Assembly: GCA_003223645.1 (NCBI GenBank)
Contig: QHVT01000024.1
Location: 1 to 64,000 of the forward strand
Source of the DNA: Acidobacteriota bacterium
Lineage (GTDB): Bacteria; Acidobacteriota; Thermoanaerobaculia; Gp7-AA8
Direction: 5' to 3'
DNA length: 64,000 nucleotides
How positions within the stretch are numbered: position 1 is the stretch's first letter; every line of letters starts with the position of its first letter. The notes under the pieces are model-generated. The model made no database searches and was not told the DNA's origin. It saw nothing but the letters and a program-made list of their open reading frames with translations. A program made the position numbers and the translations under genes. This document shows, piece by piece, positions 58,486 through 64,000 of the stretch.

Positions 58486-59898
58486 ATGGAGCGATTCGAC
58501 GTCGTCGTCATCGGCGGCGGGACGGCGGGGTTGGTGACGGCATCGGGTTGCGCGCGCCTTGGCCGCAAGGTCGCGATGATCGAGCGCGAGCGGCTCGGCG
58601 GCGATTGTCTCTGGACGGGATGCGTGCCGACGAAGGCGCTCGTGGCGTCGGCGAAGCTCGCCCATCAGATGCGGCACGCGGATCGTTTCGGACTTGAGCG
58701 CGCCGAGCCGTGCATCACGCCGAAGTCGGTGATGGATGCGATGCGCGAGACGCGTCGCGACATCAGCCGCCACGACGATCCGCAAAAGTTCCGAGCGCTC
58801 GGCATCGACGTCATCGAAGGCAACGCGCGTCTCGTCTCGCGCAACGAAGTCGAAGTCAACGGACGCCGTCTCGCCGCGCGCGACATCGTGATCGCCACCG
58901 GCTCGCGCACGTCCGTGCCCCCGGTCGAGGGACTCAAAGAGCGCGGCTATCTCGATCACGCGTCGTTTCTCGAACAGGACGAGTTTCCGTCCTCGATCCT
59001 GATTCTCGGTGGCGGCTACATCGGCATCGAGTTCGCGCAGCTCTTCGCGCGCTTCGGCGCGAAGGTGACGGTCGTCGAGATGCTCGACGAGATCATCAAC
59101 AAGGAAGACGCGGAAGTGATCGCGCGCGTGCGGCAGACGCTCGAGCGCGAAGACATCGAGATCCTGACTGGATGGGCGGTGAAGTCCGTCAGCGCGAGCT
59201 CCACGCGCGTCGAAAACAAGAAGGGCGAGTCGCGCGAGATCGCGACCCAGAATATTTTCGTCGCCTCGGGACGTCACGGAAACACGGAGAACCTCGGACT
59301 CGAAGATGCCGGCGTGAAAGTCGAGCGCTCGTACGTCGTCGCCGACCGTTTTCTGCAGACGTCGGTGCCGCGCATCTGGGCGTGCGGCGACGTGCACGGC
59401 GGCCTGCAGTTCACGCACGTTGCGGCGTACGAGGCGGTGAAGCTCGTGCGCAACATGCTGTTCCCCGGCAAGTCGGCCATCGACTACTCGAACGTGCCGT
59501 GGGCGCTCTACACCGACCCCGAGGTCGCGCACCTCGGACTGACGGAATCGCAGGCGCGCGAGCAACACGGCGACGCCGTGCGCACGTATCGCGTCGACCT
59601 GCACGACGTCGACCGCGCGGTCGTCGATCGCGCGTACCAGGGACTCATCAAGCTCGTCTGCGACGCGAAGGGAAACATTCTCGGGGCGCATGTGATGGCG
59701 CCGAACGCGTCGACGCTCATCGAAGAGATCGTCCTCGCGCGGCGCAAAAAGATGAAGGTCAGCGAGCTCGCGCAGCGGATCTCCGCGTATCCGTCGCTGT
59801 CGGATGGCATTCAGAAAGCCGCGTCGTTGTATTACCAGGACATGGCGAAGAGCTGGCTCGGATCGCTCGGAAAAAGAATCGCGGCGTGGTCGCAATGA
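58486..59898 (+). CDS. FAD-dependent dihydrolipoamide dehydrogenase/mercuric reductase-like enzyme
   Basis: A 470-residue class I disulfide oxidoreductase. FAD motif VVVIGGGTAGLVTASGCARLG; redox-active pair in GGDCLWTGCVPTKAL; NAD(P)H motif LILGGGYIGIEFAQLFARFG; FAD-contact AHGG-like CGDVHGGLQFTHVA; C-terminal dimer domain ending YPSLSDGIQKAASLYYQ. No N-terminal metal-binding domain, and the C-terminal paired Cys of MerA are lacking, so mercury reduction is not supported. The gene heads a five-gene set with overlapping starts. Start given at MERFDVVVIGG. Confidence 0.9.
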   Translation: MERFDVVVIGGGTAGLVTASGCARLGRKVAMIERERLGGDCLWTGCVPTKALVASAKLAHQMRHADRFGLERAEPCITPKSVMDAMRETRRDISRHDDPQKFRALGIDVIEGNARLVSRNEVEVNGRRLAARDIVIATGSRTSVPPVEGLKERGYLDHASFLEQDEFPSSILILGGGYIGIEFAQLFARFGAKVTVVEMLDEIINKEDAEVIARVRQTLEREDIEILTGWAVKSVSASSTRVENKKGESREIATQNIFVASGRHGNTENLGLEDAGVKVERSYVVADRFLQTSVPRIWACGDVHGGLQFTHVAAYEAVKLVRNMLFPGKSAIDYSNVPWALYTDPEVAHLGLTESQAREQHGDAVRTYRVDLHDVDRAVVDRAYQGLIKLVCDAKGNILGAHVMAPNASTLIEEIVLARRKKMKVSELAQRISAYPSLSDGIQKAASLYYQDMAKSWLGSLGKRIAAWSQ

Positions 59899-60548
59899 TC
59901 CTGGCGCTGGTCTTGGCGAGCGGAGTGGTGCGCGCCTCCGGCGCGCCTGCGGGCGGTGGCACTCCCGTCGTCGATCGCGCGCATCACGAAGTGCGATTCG
60001 AAGCAACCGTTCAACCGAATGCCATGTCGCGACCGTTCGGCGTGCAGGGACATCACGCCATCGTCTGGAAGGGCGGCAAGTCGAAGACGTGGGCGCTCTT
60101 CGTCAGCGAGGCGAGCGATCACGACGTACGCGCCGCGCTCGAATCTCTCGGCGCGCACGCCGGCGAGAACCTCACGCCCGACAGCTGGAACGCGCGTAAG
60201 GATCCGGACAATCACGAGCCCGACAAACGCGTCGAAGGAACGCGGGTATCGGTCTTCGTCGAATGGCGCGGCTCGGGTGGACGCATTCCGCTCGCGAAGC
60301 TGATCGACGAGAGTCTGCGTACGAAGCCTCTGCTCGACTTCCGCTACGGCGGCAACGAGAAATTTCAGAAGGATTTCAAGAGCGGATGTATCGTCTGTCT
60401 CTATTCGTGTCCGGGCGGCGCGATCGGCAATCATGCACACACGATCCGCGATTACGTCCGCAACGGCGTCGTCTATGCATCCATCCCCGAACGGCTTCCG
60501 CCCGCAGGGACGAAAGTCACGATCATTTTGAAATTGGAGGGTCCGTGA
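59895..60548 (+). CDS. YdjY-like domain exported protein
   Basis: A 217-residue protein beginning in the previous stop (ATGA). The N-terminal segment ILALVLASGVVRASGAP serves as signal but contains the 35-bp repeat word also seen in nuoN. The body, HEVRFEATVQPNAM ... KTWALFVSEASDHDVRAALESLGA, matches YdjY domains, and the end holds a Cys pair (SGCIVCLYSCPGGA), which could bind a metal or form disulfides. Function unknown; context suggests a redox or metal role with the flanking oxidoreductase and SodC. Confidence 0.75.
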   Translation: MILALVLASGVVRASGAPAGGGTPVVDRAHHEVRFEATVQPNAMSRPFGVQGHHAIVWKGGKSKTWALFVSEASDHDVRAALESLGAHAGENLTPDSWNARKDPDNHEPDKRVEGTRVSVFVEWRGSGGRIPLAKLIDESLRTKPLLDFRYGGNEKFQKDFKSGCIVCLYSCPGGAIGNHAHTIRDYVRNGVVYASIPERLPPAGTKVTIILKLEGP

Positions 60549-61054
60549 AGAAGTTCGTCCTGGTCTCCATCGCACTCCTCGTCCTCGGCGCGTGCGCATC
60601 GACGATGCGTCCGACCGCCACCGCCACGCTCGGATCGACGAGCGGCTCGACCGCCACCGGCACCGTCACCTTCACCGAGATGGCCGACGGCTCCGTGCAG
60701 GCGGTGATCCATCTCACCGGAGTTCCGCCCGGCATTCACGGATTTCATCTCCATGACAAAGGCGACTGCGGCGACAACGGCAACGCCGCCGGCGGACACT
60801 TCAACCCGACCGGCGCGCCACACGGAGCGCCGAGCGCCGCGTCGCATCACGCCGGCGACTTCGGCAACGTCGAAGCCGGTGCGGACGGTATGGTGAACGA
60901 GACGCGCACGCTGCATGGCGTCACCGTCACCGCCGGCGCGAACTCCGTCGTCGGCCACGCCGTCATCCTCCACGCGAATCCCGACGACCTCACCACGCAG
61001 CCGAGCGGCAACGCCGGCCCGCGCATCGCGTGCGGGCTGGTTCAGATGAAATGA
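60545..61054 (+). CDS. sodC: Cu/Zn superoxide dismutase, lipoprotein
   Basis: A 169-residue protein started by a GTG overlapping the previous stop (GTGA). Lipobox LVLGACAS, so it is anchored in the envelope. Metal-binding His and Asp residues are all present: HGFHLHDKGDC, GGHFNPTGAPHG, ASHHAGDFGN and GHAVILHANPDD; the disulfide Cys pair (DC and IACG) is intact. It dismutates superoxide in the periplasm. Follows the YdjY-like gene in the five-gene set. Confidence 0.95.
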   Translation: MKKFVLVSIALLVLGACASTMRPTATATLGSTSGSTATGTVTFTEMADGSVQAVIHLTGVPPGIHGFHLHDKGDCGDNGNAAGGHFNPTGAPHGAPSAASHHAGDFGNVEAGADGMVNETRTLHGVTVTAGANSVVGHAVILHANPDDLTTQPSGNAGPRIACGLVQMK

Positions 61055-61067
61055 TGGTGCAAATGAA

Positions 61068-61529
61068 ATGAGACGCGCCGTCGCCGCGCTGCTCGTTCTC
61101 GCGTTCGCCGCGTGCCACAGCGCCCGGACCGGAGTCACGTCCGTTCCGGGCCAGGGCGCCGTCGCGATTGACGTCGCGCCGAACCCGATCATCGCGAAAC
61201 ACATCAGCGGCACGCTGTGGGAGTTCGCCTGCGACGTGACGCTGCGCGAGACCGGCGGCCGCCCGATCAACGTGCAGAACGTCAGCGCGACGGTGTTCGC
61301 CGGCGCGCTGCAAGTCGGCCAGGAGTCGTGGGACGCCAATCGCATTCGCGCGATGGGCTACTCCACGACCATCCCCGCGCACGGCGAACTGCACTACCAC
61401 TTCGCACCGCGACGCGACGTTCCGGACGAGCGCTACATCGATGTGTTGAAAGCGGAGCTGCGCGTCGATGCGACCGACGACACGGAAGCGGCGACGAGCG
61501 CGTCAACGGTGGTGACGGTGCGGCATTGA
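61068..61529 (+). CDS. Putative lipoprotein, 153 aa
   Basis: A 153-residue protein with a lipobox (VLAFAACHS, Cys16). The mature part is beta-sandwich-like (LWEFACDVTLRETGGRPINVQNVSATVFAGAL, then HGELHYHFAPRRDVPDERYIDVLKAEL), reminiscent of small periplasmic FixG/Ig-type domains, but I do not recognise a named family. It starts 13 bp after sodC and is probably co-transcribed. Function unknown; adjacency to SodC hints at envelope oxidative stress. Confidence 0.6.
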   Translation: MRRAVAALLVLAFAACHSARTGVTSVPGQGAVAIDVAPNPIIAKHISGTLWEFACDVTLRETGGRPINVQNVSATVFAGALQVGQESWDANRIRAMGYSTTIPAHGELHYHFAPRRDVPDERYIDVLKAELRVDATDDTEAATSASTVVTVRH

Positions 61530-61556
61530 CTAATGGTCCGGCGCTAAAATAGCCCG

Positions 61557-61796
61557 ATGAACCTGGCGCAGGATGTCGTTCACAGCGACCCCGAAATCAT
61601 GAGCGGCACGCCCGTCTTCGTCGGCACTCGTGTTCCGGTTTATAACCTCTTCGACTATCTCGAGGCAGGCGATTCACTCGACAAGTTTCTGGCTTCGTTT
61701 CCGTCGGTGACTCGAGAGCAGGCAATCGCGGCACTGGAGTTTGCGAAGGAGGCTGTGACCGAAGGAGAGGCTGAAGGGCCACGTCCTAGCGTTTAG
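61557..61796 (+). CDS. DUF433 protein (VapB-like antitoxin family)
   Basis: A 79-residue protein with the typical DUF433 opening DVVHSDPEIMSGTPVFVGTRVPVYNLFDYLEAGDSLDKFLASFPSV and a C-terminal helix (REQAIAALEFAKEA). These winged-helix proteins often act as antitoxins, but no toxin gene is adjacent here. TAAAAT at 61545-61550 lies 6 nt before the ATG, suggesting a leaderless transcript. Its stop overlaps the stop of the convergent peptidase gene by 4 bp. Confidence 0.88.
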   Translation: MNLAQDVVHSDPEIMSGTPVFVGTRVPVYNLFDYLEAGDSLDKFLASFPSVTREQAIAALEFAKEAVTEGEAEGPRPSV

Positions 61797-63169
61797 AGCC
61801 CATCCTCCGCGATCAAATACGCCAGCGCCGCTAATGCCGCCGTGTTCTGCGCCAGCGCTTTCGGATCGATTTTGTCCAGCGTATCCGCGGGCGTGTGGTG
61901 GAAGTCGAAATAATGGCGCGGGTCGGGGACGAGGCCGAAGCCGGGGACGCCGGCGTCGGTCAGCGGCGAGGTGTCGGCGCCGGTGTGTTTGGAGCTCGTG
62001 AATACGATTGGTGCAATGCGACTCAATACGCGCGCGCGGATTTGCATGCGACTGAGCGCTGCGCCTTCGAGCGTCGTAATGAAGCCGACAGGCGGTGCGG
62101 CGCCGGCATCGGTCTCAATGGCTGCAATGTGCTTGTGCACTTCTTCGCGCGCGGCCGCGGTGTCGAAGTATTTGTGGCCGCCGCGCAGTCCGTTTTCTTC
62201 GTTCATGAAGAGGACGCCGCGGATGGTGCGTTTCGGCTGGATGCCGAGCTCCTTCAATACGCGCAGCGTTTCCATGACCATCACCGCGCCGGCGCCGTCG
62301 TCGATTGCGCCGGTGCCGAGGTCCCAGGAATCGAGGTGGCCGCCGATCAGGACGACTTCGTCGGGATGCTCACTGCCGCGGATCTCCGCGATCACGTTTG
62401 CGGACTCGACGTCGGGCAGCGTCTTCGGCGTCAGCACGAGATGCAGGCGGACGCGTTCTCCTTTGGCGAGAAGACGATGCACGAGGTCGGCGTCCTCGGT
62501 GGTCATGGCCGCGGCAGGGATTTTCGGCTGCTTCTCGTCGTAGCGCATCGCGCCGGTGTGCGGCGTGCGCAGCGACGCCGAGGCGACAGAGCGAATGACA
62601 GAAGCCACGGCTCCGTATTCGGCGGCGTGCGACGCACCGGTCGAGCGGAACTCCACCGCTTCGCTGTACGCCGCAAACGCCTGCCCCGATTCGACCATCT
62701 GCATGTCCATCGCCCTGTTGTAGAAAACGATTTTCCCGGCGATTTTTGCGCGTCCGAGTTTCGCCAGCTCGTCGTAAGACGCAACTTCGATGACATCAGC
62801 GGTAATGCCGTTCGCGGGAGTCGCGATGCTGCCGCCGAGGGCGGTGAGCACGATTTTCTGGTCATTGTGCGAGACGAGGCTGCCGTGCTCGACGCCGCGC
62901 ACCCAGTGCGGCACCATCACGGCCTGGTTCTGCGCATTGAGGCCCCAGTCGCGCAACGTCTTCGTCGTCCACGTCACCGCAAGGCCGGCATTTTTCGATC
63001 CCGACAGGCGCGGACCGATATTGTCGGTCAGATGCGAAAGCGTCTCGTAAGCACGCGAGTTCGCCAGCTCATAATCGATGATGCGGTCGGCGTTCGACTG
63101 GGCAAAGGCGCTGCCGCTGCACAATACAGCAGCGGCGATTGCAGCGAAGCGCTTATAGCTCCGTATCAA
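61793..63169 (-). CDS. M28 family zinc aminopeptidase, exported
   Basis: A 458-residue enzyme. The TTG start at 63169 gives a signal peptide ([18 protein letters not shown]) and has AGAGGG upstream; an ATG at 63205 is the alternative. Zinc ligands and catalytic residues: [19 protein letters not shown] (His, Asp), NEENGLRGG (Glu-Glu), ETDAG, and [11 protein letters not shown] (His). A PA-type insertion ([15 protein letters not shown]) lies between. Members remove N-terminal residues or act as glutamate carboxypeptidases. It is immediately downstream of the aldehyde dehydrogenase gene. Confidence 0.9.
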   Translation of the reverse strand: MIRSYKRFAAIAAAVLCSGSAFAQSNADRIIDYELANSRAYETLSHLTDNIGPRLSGSKNAGLAVTWTTKTLRDWGLNAQNQAVMVPHWVRGVEHGSLVSHNDQKIVLTALGGSIATPANGITADVIEVASYDELAKLGRAKIAGKIVFYNRAMDMQMVESGQAFAAYSEAVEFRSTGASHAAEYGAVASVIRSVASASLRTPHTGAMRYDEKQPKIPAAAMTTEDADLVHRLLAKGERVRLHLVLTPKTLPDVESANVIAEIRGSEHPDEVVLIGGHLDSWDLGTGAIDDGAGAVMVMETLRVLKELGIQPKRTIRGVLFMNEENGLRGGHKYFDTAAAREEVHKHIAAIETDAGAAPPVGFITTLEGAALSRMQIRARVLSRIAPIVFTSSKHTGADTSPLTDAGVPGFGLVPDPRHYFDFHHTPADTLDKIDPKALAQNTAALAALAYLIAEDGL

Positions 63170-64000
63170 TTTGCGCCCTCTGCAGATTGCCCGAGTAGTC
63201 GACATAAATCGACTTCCACTCCGAGAACACGTCGATGCCCGCCACGCCGGCCTCGCGATGGCCATTGCCGGTTTCCTTGGTGCCGCCGAACGGCAAATGC
63301 ACTTCGGCGCCGATCGTCGGCGCGTTCACATAGAAAATGCCGGTGTACATATCGCGCATGGCCGTAAAGGCTTTATTGATGTTCTGCGTATAAATCGACG
63401 ACGACAGACCATACTTGACGCTGTTGCCGATCTCGATCGCCTCTTCCAGTGAATCGCAACGCATGACCGCGGTGACCGGTCCGAAAATCTCTTCCTGTGC
63501 AACGCGCATGGTCGGCTTCACATCGGCGAACACCGTCGGCTCATGGAAGAAGCCTTTCGCATAATCGCCGTCGCGTAATGCGTGCCCGCCGGCCACGAGC
63601 CTGGCACCTTCGTCGCTGCCGATCTTCACGTACGACTCGACGGTCTTCAATTGACCCGCCGAGACGTTCGGTCCCATGTCGACGTTCGGATCGAGACCGT
63701 TTCCGACGCGCAATTTCTTTGCGCGCGCCGCGAGCTTCTCGACGAATTCATCATAGATCTTATTGTGCGCGACCACGCGCGAGGCCGCAGTACAACGCTG
63801 GCCGCTCGTGCCGAACGCGCCCCACAATGCGCCATCGACCGCGAGATCGACGTCGGCATCGTCCATCACCATGATGATGTTCTTGCCGCCCATTTCGAGA
63901 TGAACGTGCTTGAACGTCGGCGCGCAGGCGACATTGATGTCGCGGCCTACGTCGGTCGATCCCGTAAAAGAAATTACGCGCACTTTGGAGTTGTTGAGCA
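63153..64000 (-). CDS. NAD(P)-dependent aldehyde dehydrogenase, C-terminal part
   Basis: Open at the right edge; about 282 residues are present. The ALDH superfamily marks are complete in this part: [10 protein letters not shown], catalytic Glu in LEMGGKN, nucleophile Cys in [20 protein letters not shown], and [17 protein letters not shown]. It oxidises an aldehyde to an acid with NAD(P)+. The subfamily is not certain; the C-terminus [16 protein letters not shown] resembles succinate/aminoadipate-semialdehyde or related dehydrogenases. It overlaps the start of the peptidase gene. Confidence 0.9.
   Translation of the reverse strand, partial: LNNSKVRVISFTGSTDVGRDINVACAPTFKHVHLEMGGKNIIMVMDDADVDLAVDGALWGAFGTSGQRCTAASRVVAHNKIYDEFVEKLAARAKKLRVGNGLDPNVDMGPNVSAGQLKTVESYVKIGSDEGARLVAGGHALRDGDYAKGFFHEPTVFADVKPTMRVAQEEIFGPVTAVMRCDSLEEAIEIGNSVKYGLSSSIYTQNINKAFTAMRDMYTGIFYVNAPTIGAEVHLPFGGTKETGNGHREAGVAGIDVFSEWKSIYVDYSGNLQRAQIDTEL

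Noticed and set aside
58486-59898. Mercuric reductase (merA)
   Set aside because: The core fold fits, but the C-terminal Cys pair and the N-terminal metal domain are missing and no mer genes are adjacent, so a general FAD-dependent disulfide oxidoreductase is the safer call.

Overview
This window looks like chromosome from a GC-rich, aerobic, Gram-negative soil-type bacterium. The outer-membrane OmpA proteins, a CheB/CheR-histidine kinase hybrid, ELWxxDGT-repeat surface proteins, a membrane pyrophosphatase and intergenic short-period repeats would fit an Acidobacteriota-like organism. That placement is an inference from gene content; no rRNA or other marker gene is present.

Layout. (1) 1-5.5 kb is an accessory island: the 3' end of an IS481-type transposase, three copies of a ~62-bp repeat, a GNAT acetyltransferase, small membrane proteins (one interrupted by an in-frame amber codon), a DUF4160/DUF2442 pair and a regular array of ten 24-bp palindromes with a 107-bp super-period. 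(2) 5.6-7.1 kb holds a PI-PLC-like phosphodiesterase and two small genes. (3) 7.1-21.3 kb is one long minus-strand respiratory operon, nuoA-B-C-D-H-I-J-K-L-M-N followed by the Fo genes atpZ-atpI-atpB-atpE. nuoE/F/G and the F1 genes are absent, NuoB carries an extra C-terminal FeS domain, and subunit c shows the sodium-ligand pattern. (4) 21.4-24.5 kb: an NDUFAF7-type methyltransferase next to nuo, two tandem OmpA paralogues and a CVNH-type lectin. (5) 24.8-32.7 kb: a minus-strand seven-gene signalling and envelope operon (CheB-CheR-PAS-GAF-kinase, zinc protein, sorted surface protein, two YkuD proteins, small protein, response regulator). Divergent to it, 32.9-35.8 kb holds a glycosyltransferase, an outer-membrane protein and an XRE regulator with candidate paired operators. 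(6) 36-41 kb: small membrane proteins, FMN-split-barrel regulators and a TPP-dependent 2-oxoacid dehydrogenase E1 pair. (7) 41.2-49.3 kb: two giant tandem ELWxxDGT proteins. (8) 49.5-64 kb: membrane pyrophosphatase, DUF4920, threonine dehydratase, a Ser/Thr kinase operon, YjbQ, an IPT/TIG protein, a five-gene oxidoreductase/SodC operon, an M28 peptidase and a partial aldehyde dehydrogenase.

How the parts work together. The nuo/atp operon couples NADH- or ferredoxin-driven electron transfer to an ion gradient and ATP synthesis, and the pyrophosphatase gives a second ion pump. The 24.8-35.8 kb block looks like a sensory system controlling cell-wall crosslinking, surface-protein sorting and exopolysaccharide. 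A striking genome-wide trait is the set of short-period (7-8 nt) inverted repeat islands between genes and, twice, in frame inside genes.
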